Assembly: GCF_013371465.1 (NCBI RefSeq) | Contig: NZ_JABWDU010000014.1 | Location: forward strand, 1 to 64,000 | DNA: 64,000 nt | DNA from: Ensifer oleiphilus | Lineage (GTDB): Bacteria > Pseudomonadota > Alphaproteobacteria > Rhizobiales > Rhizobiaceae | Direction of reading: 5' to 3' | Shown here: positions 19,009 through 28,427 of the stretch, in pieces | How the letters are laid out: each line of letters opens with the position of its first letter | Numbering within the stretch: the first letter of the stretch is position 1 | Notes under the pieces: generated by a model | Told to the model about the DNA's origin: nothing | The model's input: the letters and a program-made list of their open reading frames with translations, nothing else | The model's database searches: none | Program-made: the position numbers and the translations under genes

Positions 19009-20928
19009 CTATTCTGCGACCATGTCGAGCGGGGTTATGCCCGCACGTGCCCGGTCGAGCCGGACGCGTGCGTGGGCGTCATCGAGAAAAATCGGGCGCA
19101 CCGCCGGCGCACCCAGCAGGCCGCGCAAGCTCAATTCCTGCATGGCGGTAAAATGCGAGGCGGCGATCTTGCCCATCCAGAAGGGTTCGAGGCTGCCGCC
19201 TGCGGCCAGATGGGCAAGCAGCTGAAGCAAGCCGCGCAGATAGATCGCGTCCTTCGCCAGCCCGCCGCCGCGATAGATCCGCAGCGCGATGTTGAAGGCT
19301 TCATTTGGCTGGAACCGGTGCTGGTCGACGAGCAGCCGGTAGGTCTCCGGAAAGACCGCGCCATTCAGCATCGCGGCGCAGGCAACCACGCGCGCCGCGA
19401 TGAGGCGCAGACGCGAAAGCGTCATGCCACCGCTCAAGTATTCGGCAAAGACGGCAAGCCCTTCCTGCATGCCCTCATAGCCGGCAAGACCGGAGCGAAA
19501 GAGTCTGAGCCCCTGTGCGGTGCCGTTGAAGTAGGTGAGCAGGTGCACGCCGATTTCGTGATTGAGCAAAGCCTCGACACGGTTGCGGCTCATGGCCGTG
19601 CTGCGCGCGATCAGGAGCTGGCTGCGAGACACCAGCAATCCGGCGGGAATGTCATCACGCAGCTCCACGGACGCACTGAAATCGGCGTATTGGCGCTTGT
19701 AGGCCGAGACCATCACTTGCGCCCGGTTGCGCACGTAGTGGCAATCCACATCGCCAGCCGCCGGCTTCTGTCCAGGCTTGCTCACCCGGTTTTGCGTCTG
19801 CATCAGGATGTCTGTCGCGACATCCAGCAGCTTCGCCTCGACCGGGCCATAAAGCGCGCGGCCGAACTCGACGAAGGTGCGGCCTTCGCGGGCGGAAATC
19901 ATCGAAAGCTGCAAGTCGAGCTCCTGCTGCTTTTCGCGATAGAGCGCGTAGAGCAGCGGGTCTTCGAGGTGCTCGAAGCCGATGGAGAAGAGCTTCCTCT
20001 TCGCCGTTTCGACTTCAAGCGTCAGCGGCCTGTAAAGCAGTCGCGGCGCGACCTGATGCCGGCTTGAAACAAATTCTGCCCAGGCGGCATCGGAGTTGAT
20101 CGGCGTGACGGCCAGGAGAAAATCGAAACTGGAGGCAATCTCGTCTACGGCGCGATCGGTGCGGGTCACCGTGTCCACGAACGTCTTTCGCCCAAGCGCC
20201 CGGTGCGTCGAAAGGCTTATGTCCGTCGTGATCGCGGTGGCCGCCGCGAGCGCTTTCAGACCGGCATCGAAGATGTTGGCGATCAGGCGTTCGCGCAGCT
20301 CCGGGTAGGCCCGTCCCGTACCCGGTTCGCGATAGATCGGCGCGAAGCGCACACTGATACCCGGAAACGGCGTTAGCGGTTTGCTGTCGGCGCGCTCTTC
20401 CGGATGCGGCTCCAGCAGGTTCATGTGGGCGGTGCGAAACTTGCCTTCGATCGTGCCGACGGAGCCGAGGAAGGCTTTCGCTGCGGCCTGCGCCGCCGGG
20501 TTATCGCCGGCGGTGACTTCGATGGTGAACGGTGGCAGATAGGGCGCATCCTTGGCGGGAGGATCGTCATGGTCGAGTTCGCCGTACTCCAGCACGAAGA
20601 AAGCGCCGAGCCGATCCCGGAGTGCGCGCCCCACCGCGGCGACGACAAGTGCGGCTGTCGCGGCGTCGGGTGCGATCAGATAGGATGCATTGGATTGGGT
20701 GATCTCGCGTGCCACGACGGCTTGCTTCGCCTCGGCTATGAACACGCAGAGAAAGGGCAGCGGTCGATCGATGTGCAGCCGCCCGCCCTCGGCAAGATCG
20801 CGCCGCACCGCCTTGCCGGCAGCAAGACAGGCGATCACTTCGTCGAGCCACGCGTCGTCGGGTGCCGGCAGGTCGGCCTGCTGCAGATGCTGCGTGTCGC
20901 GGTCCCTGGGCGTGGCTGCGCTTTTCAT
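19009..20928 (-). CDS. DUF1704 'flavohaemoglobin expression-modulating QEGLA motif' protein
   Basis: Two hallmarks of the family are present: the metallopeptidase-like NHEIGVHLLTYFNG and, after GLAGYEGM, the QEGLAVFAEYLSGG motif. The DUF1704 domain fills the C-terminal ~400 residues. The N-terminal ~250 residues, with FLCVFIAEAKQAVVARE and VLEYGELDHDDP, form a second domain of unknown role. ATG 20928 overlaps the upstream stop by four bases (ATGA), so I reject the longer frame to 21024. The family resembles zinc tyrosine-carboxypeptidase-type proteins, but its substrate in bacteria is unknown. It sits in one operon with an amidohydrolase and an ATP-grasp ligase. Confidence 0.85.
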   Translation of the reverse strand: MKSAATPRDRDTQHLQQADLPAPDDAWLDEVIACLAAGKAVRRDLAEGGRLHIDRPLPFLCVFIAEAKQAVVAREITQSNASYLIAPDAATAALVVAAVGRALRDRLGAFFVLEYGELDHDDPPAKDAPYLPPFTIEVTAGDNPAAQAAAKAFLGSVGTIEGKFRTAHMNLLEPHPEERADSKPLTPFPGISVRFAPIYREPGTGRAYPELRERLIANIFDAGLKALAAATAITTDISLSTHRALGRKTFVDTVTRTDRAVDEIASSFDFLLAVTPINSDAAWAEFVSSRHQVAPRLLYRPLTLEVETAKRKLFSIGFEHLEDPLLYALYREKQQELDLQLSMISAREGRTFVEFGRALYGPVEAKLLDVATDILMQTQNRVSKPGQKPAAGDVDCHYVRNRAQVMVSAYKRQYADFSASVELRDDIPAGLLVSRSQLLIARSTAMSRNRVEALLNHEIGVHLLTYFNGTAQGLRLFRSGLAGYEGMQEGLAVFAEYLSGGMTLSRLRLIAARVVACAAMLNGAVFPETYRLLVDQHRFQPNEAFNIALRIYRGGGLAKDAIYLRGLLQLLAHLAAGGSLEPFWMGKIAASHFTAMQELSLRGLLGAPAVRPIFLDDAHARVRLDRARAGITPLDMVAE

Positions 20929-21776
20929 CGGCGCGCCTTCAGCGCCTTGACGAGGTCGGGCACGGTTGACGCGATCAGCGCACGCAATGCGTCCAGGACC
21001 ACGAAATCCGGCTCGCCGGTCCATTCGTCCATGAAGAATTTCTTGAACTCGATGGCGATGGCGCAGCCGGTCTGCGGAAAGTGTTCGTGGATGAAACGGG
21101 TTTGTTCGCCGCGCCCCTGAAACGCGACGTTCTCGCGAACGTCGAAGCGCGTGCCGCGAAATTCGAAACGACGGAAGCCATCGAGCAGTGTTTCAAGCAC
21201 ATCGGCCCAGCGGCTGCGGTCCATTGAATGGGTGCCGATGTTGATTTCCGGCGCGGCCGCCGGGTCGGTGGGGACTGAACCGGCGCCGTCGCGGCGGTGG
21301 TTGTAGCTGTGCACGTCAAGCACGACGAGGCTGCCATGCCGCCGCTCGATCGACAGCAGCATGGACCGCAGCATGCGGTAATATTCGTCATGCAGCACGA
21401 GCGAACCTTCGTGCAGATCGCGCGGAAGCCGTTCCCGCCAGACGTTAAGCCCCCAGGCCTGCGATGGGTCGACATAGACGGCGCTTTCGCGGGCGCGGTT
21501 GAGGTCAACCTCGAAGCGCGAGCGGTGCACGATTACCCGGTTTGCCAGATCGCGAATGATATGGGCGGTGTAAGGATCCTCTTCCCGCAGCCGCTCGTCA
21601 TCGGCAAGAGCCATCAGTGCCCGTAGATCGCCACGCAAGCCATGCCCGTCGTGTATCGCCGTGGCGACAATGGGACTGTCGCCGCGATGCACCGTCCACC
21701 AACTGTCGTTGCCAGCGTCCGTCAGCGTTTCGCCTGTCCGGTTCAGCATATTCAGGTCCCGTTCCTCCTCGTTCAT
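20925..21776 (-). CDS. N-formylglutamate amidohydrolase-like protein
   Basis: This 283-aa protein of the FGase fold has likely metal ligands in ATAIHDGHGLRGD and VVLDVHSYNHRRDG, plus IVHRSRFEVDLNRARESAVY, EINIGTH, and a late acidic segment AIAIEFKKFFMDEWTGEPD. Classical HutG deformylates N-formylglutamate in histidine degradation, but no hut genes are nearby. The coupling to a DUF1704 protein (four-base overlap) and then an ATP-grasp ligase points to a dedicated pathway. An internal ATG at 21749 is an alternative start. The 215 bp upstream, before the DUF3309 gene on the other strand, carry no gene. Confidence 0.85.
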   Translation of the reverse strand: MNEEERDLNMLNRTGETLTDAGNDSWWTVHRGDSPIVATAIHDGHGLRGDLRALMALADDERLREEDPYTAHIIRDLANRVIVHRSRFEVDLNRARESAVYVDPSQAWGLNVWRERLPRDLHEGSLVLHDEYYRMLRSMLLSIERRHGSLVVLDVHSYNHRRDGAGSVPTDPAAAPEINIGTHSMDRSRWADVLETLLDGFRRFEFRGTRFDVRENVAFQGRGEQTRFIHEHFPQTGCAIAIEFKKFFMDEWTGEPDFVVLDALRALIASTVPDLVKALKARR

Positions 21777-21991
21777 AGGCTTGTTGTCCCGTTACAATTC
21801 GCGAGGGAAGGGTTCGGTTCCAAATGCAGTGAATTTCCGCTGATGAAACAAAACAGTCAGATAGGTAGCCGGAGTGGGCACGCCGGACCACTGTCGGTAG
21901 TTGTGTGTCTTCAGCCGGATGGGTGGTGGAACCAATGTGCCTGAGCCGCATTTCCTGAGCACGCAACAACACGATAGGAAAGGTGGACATC

Positions 21992-22147
21992 ATGCTGGGA
22001 ACTGTGCTGCTTATCGTTTTGATTCTGCTGTTGATCGGTGCGTTTCCGAGTTGGCCGCACTCGACGAATTGGGGCTATGGTCCGTCCGGGATACTCGGTG
22101 TCTTGGTCGTCGTTCTCCTCATCCTGGTGCTCATGGGGCGGATCTGA
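21992..22147 (+). CDS. DUF3309 small membrane protein
   Basis: This 51-aa protein has two hydrophobic segments, TVLLIVLILLLIGAFP and ILGVLVVVLLILVLMG, around a W/Y-rich turn WPHSTNWGYGPSG. That is the arrangement of the DUF3309 family common in alphaproteobacteria. AAGGTGGA lies just before ATG 21992. It ends 14 bp before the topoisomerase start on the same strand, so the two may be cotranscribed. Function unknown; related proteins are often stress-associated. Confidence 0.8.
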   Translation: MLGTVLLIVLILLLIGAFPSWPHSTNWGYGPSGILGVLVVVLLILVLMGRI

Positions 22148-22161
22148 TCTTGAGGTGAATC

Positions 22162-23193
22162 GTGTCTGCTGTGTCGCCAGAGCCCGACCTCATTTACGTG
22201 ACCGACGCTGATCCGGGCATAAAGCGCTACCGGAAGGGGAAGCGCTTCAGCTATCGCCTTCCGGACGGCTCCGTCCTCAAGGACCCGGATGCAAGGGCGC
22301 GTATCGCAGCGCTCGGCCTGCCGCCAGCCTATGAGCGGGTCTGGATCTGTCCCGAGCAGAACGGCCACTTGCAGGCCACGGGCTTCGACGCGCGCGGCCG
22401 GAAGCAGTATCGCTACCACGATGCGTGGCAGGAACTGCGCAACCACGCCAAGTTCGACCAGTTGGTCGACTTCGCCAAGGTTCTGCCGAGACTTCGCCGG
22501 GCCCTGCGTCGCCACATGGATGGGTCGCTTGACGATGCCCGCACGGTCCTGGCAGCACTCGCTGCCCTGCTTGATCAAGCGTGCTTGCGCGTCGGCAACG
22601 TCTCCTATCGGGAGGAAAATGGCACCTATGGCGCAACGACGCTGCTGAAGCGGCACCTCAAGCTGTGCGACGAGGGCATCGAGCTGCGTTTCCTGGGCAA
22701 GGGTGGCAAGCGTGTCGTTCGCAAGCTGCGCAGCCCGCGGCTGCAGCGACTGCTCGAGGATATTGCGGACCTTCCCGGACGCCAGCTGTTCGTCAGCCGG
22801 GATGCGAACGGTCATTTGCGTCCGATCGATTCCGGCCGGCTCAATCGCTATCTCGCCGAAATAGCAGGCGCACCGATCTCGGCCAAGACGTTTCGCACCT
22901 GGGCGGGAAGCGTCGCCGCCTTCGCCGAGGCGCGCCTGGCGCTTGGCGAGGGACGGCGCCCCTCGGTCAAGCGTATGTGCGAAGCTGCAGCCGACGTACT
23001 GCACAACACGCCTGCTGTCTGCCGCAAGAGCTACGTCCATCCTGATATCATCGCCTTGGCTGACAAGGAGGCCAAAATCAACCTGCGCCGGCTCGAAGCG
23101 CAGCCACGGCAAAGTGCCTTGCTGCGCGCCGAGGAGGAACGTTTACTGCGCTTCCTCAGAGATGCTGCACGCGCGAAGAAACGTTCGGCCTGA
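22162..23193 (+). CDS. DNA topoisomerase IB (poxvirus/bacterial type)
   Basis: This 343-aa enzyme relaxes supercoils through a 3'-phosphotyrosyl intermediate. The N-terminal domain contains GIKRYRKGKRFSYRLPDG and RIAALGLPPAYERVWI, followed by GRKQYRYHDAWQELRN. The catalytic core includes LRVGNVSYREENGTYGATTL, the GKGGKRV loop, KTFRTWAGSVAAF and the nucleophile Tyr at about residue 291 in CRKSYVHPDI. All expected catalytic positions are recognisable. The start is GTG 22162 with GAGGTG upstream. It follows the DUF3309 gene closely and converges with the receiver gene at 23202. Confidence 0.93.
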   Translation: MSAVSPEPDLIYVTDADPGIKRYRKGKRFSYRLPDGSVLKDPDARARIAALGLPPAYERVWICPEQNGHLQATGFDARGRKQYRYHDAWQELRNHAKFDQLVDFAKVLPRLRRALRRHMDGSLDDARTVLAALAALLDQACLRVGNVSYREENGTYGATTLLKRHLKLCDEGIELRFLGKGGKRVVRKLRSPRLQRLLEDIADLPGRQLFVSRDANGHLRPIDSGRLNRYLAEIAGAPISAKTFRTWAGSVAAFAEARLALGEGRRPSVKRMCEAAADVLHNTPAVCRKSYVHPDIIALADKEAKINLRRLEAQPRQSALLRAEEERLLRFLRDAARAKKRSA

Positions 23194-23201
23194 GCCGGTC
23201 G

Positions 23202-23567
23202 TCATCCCTTGCCGGTGAGCAATGCCTCGACGGTGCGGATGAGGTCGCGGCTGTTGAACGGCTTGGAAAGGCGGGGAAGGCTGCGATATTGCTCGGGAAG
23301 GTCGGAGGCGGCGTAACCCGTCAGCAACAGCACGGGAACGCCACGGGCAAGCAGCTCGTCGGCCACGGGATAGACGAACTCGCCGTTGAGGTTGACGTCG
23401 AGCGTTGCAGCCTCCGGGGTCTCGCGCTTGGCTGCGGCGATCGAACTGCGCAGGCTGGTGAAGGGGCCGATGACGGAAAAGCCGGCGGCCAGCAGATCGT
23501 CCTGGATCTGGATCGCCAACAGAAACTCATCCTCGACAACAAAGACGCTGCGCTGGCCACCATTCAT
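23202..23567 (-). CDS. Single-domain receiver (CheY-like) response regulator
   Basis: This 121-aa protein is one receiver domain: acidic pair in VVEDEFLLA, phosphorylatable Asp57 in ATLDVNLNGE, Thr in LLLTGYA and Lys in LSKPFNSRDL. It has no output domain. It overlaps the upstream HWE kinase gene by four bases (ATGA), so the two are coupled. Small receivers like this in rhizobia act as partners or phosphate sinks for HWE/HisKA_2 kinases, for example in general-stress signalling. The link to this particular kinase is inferred from coupling. Confidence 0.93.
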   Translation of the reverse strand: MNGGQRSVFVVEDEFLLAIQIQDDLLAAGFSVIGPFTSLRSSIAAAKRETPEAATLDVNLNGEFVYPVADELLARGVPVLLLTGYAASDLPEQYRSLPRLSKPFNSRDLIRTVEALLTGKG

Positions 23568-26500
23568 TGTTCGGCACCTGCAGAATATGGCATGTTGATA
23601 GTGTATCTGAGCCCGGTTCTTGCGAAATCCAGGTCGACGTCGCCGCCGAGGTCGGAGCCGACGACGCGTTCCAACAGCAGCCTGCCAAAACCATTTCTTG
23701 AAGGCGGTGCCACTGGGGGGCCGCCGGTTTCACACCAATCGATGTGAAGCGCCTTGTTGGCGGCGTCGAGGCTCCAGCTGACGTCCACATGGCCGCTCTC
23801 CACGGAAAGCGCGCCGTGTTTGGCAGCGTTGGTTGCAAGCTCGTGAGCCGCCATGCCGAGCGCCAGTGCGTGCCGTGGCGACAGCCTGATCGCCGGCCCG
23901 CCGACGGAGACGTTGCCGGCGTTTTCGTTCCGGTAGGGCGCCAGTTCGTCGCAAAGGATCGTTTCCAGCGAAACGCCGCTCCAGGTGGTCTCCGCCAGGC
24001 GGGTATGGGTTTGCGCAAGAGCCCGGATGCGCGCATGGAAGGATTGCTCGGCGTCCTTGCGATCGGGGGTCATGGCGAAGGACTGCCGTGCGATCGAGGT
24101 GACTGTCGCAAGCGTATTCTTGACGCGGTGGCTGAGTTCGGCGACCAGCAGGTTGCGCTGCGCCTCGGCGTCCTTGCGTTCGGTAATGTCCATGCAGACG
24201 CCTGTAAGGCGGAGCGATGACGAGCCAGCGCCTTGCAAAAAGCGCCCGAACGCTTCCAGCCAGCGAATGGAACCGTCGGGACGGCGGATGCGGTAGGATG
24301 TGTGGTAGTCCTCGCGTTTGTCTATCGCGGCCTGGATCTCCAGTTCGACCATGGCAAGGTCGTCGGGGTGGATGTCCGCCTTGAAGTCGTCGAGCGTGCC
24401 GCCGAAGCTGCCCGGTTCCAGGCCGTGAAGCACCTCAAGACCCGGCGACCAGATCACCTTGCCGGTGTCGAAGTTCCATTCCCACGCGCCCATCCGCCCG
24501 GCTTCGAGCGCCATTTGCAGCCGCCGCTCGCCATCGCGCATCGCCTGCTCGCTTTCCTTGCGCTCGGTGATATCGACGAAGGCAGCGACCGCGCCTTGCG
24601 GAATCCCCAAGGCATCGATCAGCGGTGTGGCATTTCCCAACAGATGCCGGGATGTGCCGTCGTCGAAGCGGATCTCCTGCTCGAAACTGCGTACGTCTTC
24701 GCCGCGTGCGGCGCGCTGGACCGGCAGTTCGTCCGGCGAAAGCAGCTTGTCCTGCGAATAGACCTTGAAGTGTAAAGGCCGTTCGTCGAGCGGCGCCGAG
24801 AGCGAAGGGTTGCTGTCCGGCGGGAGCCTGAGCAGTTCGAACGAACTTCTGTTGCCGCTGATGACCCGGCAATCCGGCGTCCTTGCAATCCAGATCGGCG
24901 CGGGTACTGCTTCCATCAACGCCATCACCTCCGTCGCCCTGGCGCGTTCCTTCGCCTCGTTGTGGCGCAGCAGGTCTTCCGCCCGCCGTCTTGCCTCTTC
25001 GGAACGGATGCGCTGCACGCTGAAGCTCAGCTGGCGGGCGATGGTCAAGGCGAGATCGATTTCCGAACCGGCGAAGTGATGTGCCGTGTCGTAATACGTC
25101 ATGAACTTGCCGATCAGTCGGCCGACCGAAACCAGCGGAATGAAGCCGAGCGACCCGATGCCTTCGGTCTGAACAGCCTTGCGCAGGTCGCCGTCGAGCT
25201 CGGCCAATTCGACGTCTTCGATAAAGATGGGATTGGGGTCCAGCGCCTCCGCGCTCCATGGCGTGTGGCCATCGACGGCGACGCGGTAGCTCTCCGAAAG
25301 TCCGCGGGAGGCGACAAACCGCATGGTGCCGCTTGCATCGACAAGCAGGATCGATGCCCGGCTGCAGCGCAACGCCGCTTGAATGGCGTCCAGCGCGGCT
25401 TCATAGACGGCGGTGATCGACCGGGCGCGGTGTACACGTTCGGTAAATTGGTAAAGCGAGGCCTGCTCGCGCATGCGCTCGGCGAGTGCCACTTCGGAAG
25501 CCTTGCGCTCGCTGATATCGCGGGCGATCTTCGACGCGCCGACAATGCGTCCATCGTTATCAAGGATCGGGGATATCGTCAGCGAAATGTCGACGAGGGT
25601 CCCGTCCTTGCGTTGCCTCCGGGTTTCATAATGATCGACGCGTTCGCCTCTGCGAATCCGGTCGAGGATCTGCAGTTCCTCGTCCTCGTGCCCTTTCGGA
25701 ATGAGCCGCATGATCGGCGTTCCTACCATCTCCTGCACGCTATAGCCGAACAGTGCCTCGGCGCCTCGGTTCCAGCTCGTGACGATGCCGTTCAGATCCT
25801 TGCTGACGATGGCGTCGTCGGAGGATTCGACGATCGATGCGAGATGGCGGGCGGAAAGCTCGGCGATCCGACGGCTCTCGACCTGACGCTGGCTGTCGGC
25901 CAACAGCCGGGCATTGTCGATCGCGATCGCCGCATGGGCGGCGATGGCAACGACGATATCCTCGGAATCATCGGTAAAGACACCCGGGGCGTCATGGCCA
26001 AAGAACAGTCCGCCGAGGACTGCGCCGGAGCGGGCGATCACAGGAACCGCGAGGTAGCTAACCACCGGCAGATGCCCGTTCGGCATGCCGAAATGCGGCT
26101 CGCTCAATCCGTAGCGCGGATCCTTGCGGATGTCGTCGCTGCGCACGACCCGCTCACCGTTGAAGGTCGGGGCGAACACTGCCGTCTTGCGCGGCAGACC
26201 GAATTTTTCGAACGCTTCCCGCGGTGCGCCAGACAATGTGAAAAGCTCAAAATGCTCGCCGCTCTCGTCGACCACGTTGTAGAAAAAGGCGCCGAATTTC
26301 GCGCCGCTCAGTTCAGTGGCGCTGTCGGTGACCGTCTGCACGATGTGCTCGACATCGAGGTCGCTGGCCAGAAGACGGGAAATGCGATCGAGCGCCTGAA
26401 TGCGGTCTGTCTTCAAGCGCAGTTCCAGTTCCGCTGCCTTGCGCTTGCCGATGTCGATAAGAACGTTGACAGCACCGATCATCTCGCCTTCGGCGTCGAA

Positions 26501-26857
26501 GATCGGTGTCGGATACGCCAGCACCGACACCATCGCCCCGTCGGGCCGTGCGACGATCAGCTCCTCGCCATGCATGGCCCGCTTGCTGCGCAGCGCCTCG
26601 GCCATCGGGCAATGATCGAGAGGGAGTGCTGTGCCATCGGGGCGATGGAGGCGCCAGCAGATGCACCAGCGGTCCGTGTTGAGCTGCGGCTCGCGTCCGG
26701 CCAGTTCCGCCGCGGCGCGATTGAAATAGGTGACCAACCCGGCTGCATCCGTGGTGTAGATCGCGATCGGAAGGTTATCGAGAATCGCCTTGGATCCAAT
26801 TGTCTGCGACCCCACCGCTCCCGCCAGCGCTGCCGCCAATGCTTCTGCGCCGCTCAT
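23564..26857 (-). CDS. Large PAS/GAF sensor histidine kinase of the HWE family
   Basis: This 1097-aa kinase has no evident membrane segments. Reading N to C: a PAS domain (~20-140, DNLPIAIYTTDAAGLVTYFN), a GAF domain (~175-320), a PAS (~340-460, VSKDLNGIVTSWNRGAEALF), a second GAF (~480-620), and two more PAS domains (~650-780 and ~795-910). The HWE-type core follows: phosphoacceptor LLVAELSHRVKNTLATVTSI, then HALALGMAAHELATNAAKHG and GFGRLLLERVVG. The several PAC tails (ISERKASE, ITERKESE, ITERKDAE) confirm the PAS count. The start has GGAGGG upstream. Light, redox and small ligands are all possible inputs; no LOV or phytochrome cysteine motif was noticed. Confidence 0.92.
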   Translation of the reverse strand: MSGAEALAAALAGAVGSQTIGSKAILDNLPIAIYTTDAAGLVTYFNRAAAELAGREPQLNTDRWCICWRLHRPDGTALPLDHCPMAEALRSKRAMHGEELIVARPDGAMVSVLAYPTPIFDAEGEMIGAVNVLIDIGKRKAAELELRLKTDRIQALDRISRLLASDLDVEHIVQTVTDSATELSGAKFGAFFYNVVDESGEHFELFTLSGAPREAFEKFGLPRKTAVFAPTFNGERVVRSDDIRKDPRYGLSEPHFGMPNGHLPVVSYLAVPVIARSGAVLGGLFFGHDAPGVFTDDSEDIVVAIAAHAAIAIDNARLLADSQRQVESRRIAELSARHLASIVESSDDAIVSKDLNGIVTSWNRGAEALFGYSVQEMVGTPIMRLIPKGHEDEELQILDRIRRGERVDHYETRRQRKDGTLVDISLTISPILDNDGRIVGASKIARDISERKASEVALAERMREQASLYQFTERVHRARSITAVYEAALDAIQAALRCSRASILLVDASGTMRFVASRGLSESYRVAVDGHTPWSAEALDPNPIFIEDVELAELDGDLRKAVQTEGIGSLGFIPLVSVGRLIGKFMTYYDTAHHFAGSEIDLALTIARQLSFSVQRIRSEEARRRAEDLLRHNEAKERARATEVMALMEAVPAPIWIARTPDCRVISGNRSSFELLRLPPDSNPSLSAPLDERPLHFKVYSQDKLLSPDELPVQRAARGEDVRSFEQEIRFDDGTSRHLLGNATPLIDALGIPQGAVAAFVDITERKESEQAMRDGERRLQMALEAGRMGAWEWNFDTGKVIWSPGLEVLHGLEPGSFGGTLDDFKADIHPDDLAMVELEIQAAIDKREDYHTSYRIRRPDGSIRWLEAFGRFLQGAGSSSLRLTGVCMDITERKDAEAQRNLLVAELSHRVKNTLATVTSIARQSFAMTPDRKDAEQSFHARIRALAQTHTRLAETTWSGVSLETILCDELAPYRNENAGNVSVGGPAIRLSPRHALALGMAAHELATNAAKHGALSVESGHVDVSWSLDAANKALHIDWCETGGPPVAPPSRNGFGRLLLERVVGSDLGGDVDLDFARTGLRYTINMPYSAGAEQ

Positions 26858-26976
26858 GATTCCCTCCGCAAGCGCTTGCTAACGCAGGGCAACGCGGCAC
26901 GATGCGATTTTGTTCCGCTTGCCTCCTGTTGGCGTGGGCGTCACTCCCGTGCGCTGCCTCGTCGGTCCGTGTCTTC

Positions 26977-28044
26977 TCATCGGCTTGGCATCGCCGCATG
27001 CAGGATCAGTTGGTTGATGAAATCAAGCTTTTCGACGACGGGCTGGGACAGGACAAAGGGATAGCTGTCGGGCTGGCCCATCGACCGCTGGAGGGCGTTG
27101 AGGGCGACGCTGAGTGGGACCCATGCGTCGACGAGCGCTTGCGCGCTCGCTGCCCGGTACGGATCGAAGTTGATCTCCGTTTCAAGTGCGTCATGGCCGG
27201 TCGGGTCGAGGTTCATACCGAAGGCACGCCCGGTCTCCAGCGTATCGACGATGTGAAAGAGATGCGCCCAGCACTCCGCGAAATCCTCCAGGGGATGGGC
27301 ACTCGCATAGGGGCTGATGAACCGCTCCTGCCAGTCGTCGGGAGGACCCTGCTGGTAGTGACGTTCCAGTGCCGCCGCATAATCTTGCGATTCATCGCCG
27401 AACAATCTGCGCGCCTCGGCCCGGATCGTTTCCTCTTTGATGAGCAGCTCAAAATAGAAGTGCCCGATCTCATGGCGAAAATGCCCGAGCAGTGAGCGGT
27501 AGGGTTCGTTCATGGAAACCCTCACACTTTCGCGCACCACATCCTCCGCCTCCGACGCACGCAGGCTGATCAGGCCGTTCTCGTGGCCGGTACGGGCCGG
27601 CACGGTGTTGCCATAGGCATCGACGGTGTCGGCCAGGAACTCGAACGCCAACCCGCCGTCTGGATCCTGCTCTCGGGTCGGGTGCGGCAGCCGCCAGCGC
27701 AGAAGTGAATAGAACAGATGGCGCTGTGCCAGGCCTATCCTGCGCCAACGCTCAAGGCCGACGCTGTTTGTCATTGGCACGATGGTGTTGTGGCGGCAGG
27801 CGACGCAGTAGCGATCGGGTCGGTCGGCCGGCACCAGCCAATGGCAGACATCGATGGCGGCGTTGTCGCAGAACCGATAGGTCGACGATCTGCCGTGGGT
27901 CTGCCAGAACCCGTTGTCCAGCGGCACGAGGGCGTGCATCGCGATATCGCCGGGGTCGAACCCCAAGGTGGATCCGCAGCGCATGCAACTGCGGTTTTCA
28001 AAGTGGATCGTCTGGCCGCAGGCGCCGCACTGGAAGAGCCGCAT
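26977..28044 (-). CDS. Zinc-ribbon putative zinc metallopeptidase
   Basis: This 355-aa protein opens with a zinc ribbon (FQCGACGQTIHFENRSCMRC spacing of paired Cys at ~6-23) and a second Cys cluster, YRFCDNAAIDVCHW, further on. The peptidase part carries an HExxH-type motif in GHFRHEIGHFYFELL with downstream acidic residues in PLEDFAECWAHLFHI. This is the layout of the bacterial 'zinc-ribbon domain-containing putative zinc-binding peptidase' family. AAGGAGA lies just before ATG 28044. Substrate unknown. It is followed 40 bp upstream on the same strand by a small unknown gene and CsbD. Confidence 0.82.
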   Translation of the reverse strand: MRLFQCGACGQTIHFENRSCMRCGSTLGFDPGDIAMHALVPLDNGFWQTHGRSSTYRFCDNAAIDVCHWLVPADRPDRYCVACRHNTIVPMTNSVGLERWRRIGLAQRHLFYSLLRWRLPHPTREQDPDGGLAFEFLADTVDAYGNTVPARTGHENGLISLRASEAEDVVRESVRVSMNEPYRSLLGHFRHEIGHFYFELLIKEETIRAEARRLFGDESQDYAAALERHYQQGPPDDWQERFISPYASAHPLEDFAECWAHLFHIVDTLETGRAFGMNLDPTGHDALETEINFDPYRAASAQALVDAWVPLSVALNALQRSMGQPDSYPFVLSQPVVEKLDFINQLILHAAMPSR

Positions 28045-28086
28045 ATCTTCTCCTTGAAGGGATTTCCCGGTCTGCGAAAAGCGCCG

Positions 28087-28284
28087 TCAACCGCAACTTT
28101 TGCGTGCTTTCATGGCGGCGTCGAGGGCCTGCCGCGATGGGCCATATTGCTGAAACAACGGCCGCGCTTCCAGCGGCGGCAGATCATAGGCACGAATAAA
28201 CTCGGTCAGGTCGTAGATGTTGCTCCAGCCATAGACGACATCTCTTTGAACCGTCGGCCTGTTCTCTTGCGCTGATCTCGCCAT
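28087..28284 (-). CDS. Small hypothetical protein
   Basis: This 65-aa frame starts at ATG 28284, preceded by AGGGAGA about ten bases upstream. The frame is open to 28338, but that extension runs toward the CsbD terminator. The sequence (VVYGWSNIYDLTEFIRAYDL, then PLFQQYGPSRQALDAAM) suggests a short helical protein resembling the DUF3606-type small proteins of rhizobia; I cannot name the family with certainty. It lies between CsbD and the zinc peptidase on the same strand. Confidence 0.55.
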   Translation of the reverse strand: MARSAQENRPTVQRDVVYGWSNIYDLTEFIRAYDLPPLEARPLFQQYGPSRQALDAAMKARKSCG

Positions 28285-28387
28285 CGTGATCGATGTCTCC
28301 CTGAGGTTTCGACATGGCCGCGTTGGCGACCCTGCCAAAAACTCTCAGGGCAGGACAAAGTTCCCATTCTCCGTGCCACTAAACGCG

Positions 28388-28413
28388 AAAAACCCCGCCG
28401 AGGCGGGGTTTTT
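28388..28413. terminator. Bidirectional intrinsic terminator
   Basis: AAAAACCCCGCC-GA-GGCGGGGTTTTT is a perfect 12-bp hairpin whose arms give T-runs on both strands. It follows the CsbD stop by about 15 bp on the minus strand and probably ends that transcript. Confidence 0.88.
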
Positions 28414-28427
28414 GAAATCACTGACCG

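Noticed and set aside
24962-27064. 700-codon rightward frame
   Set aside because: Antisense to the PAS/GAF HWE kinase; no recognisable protein.
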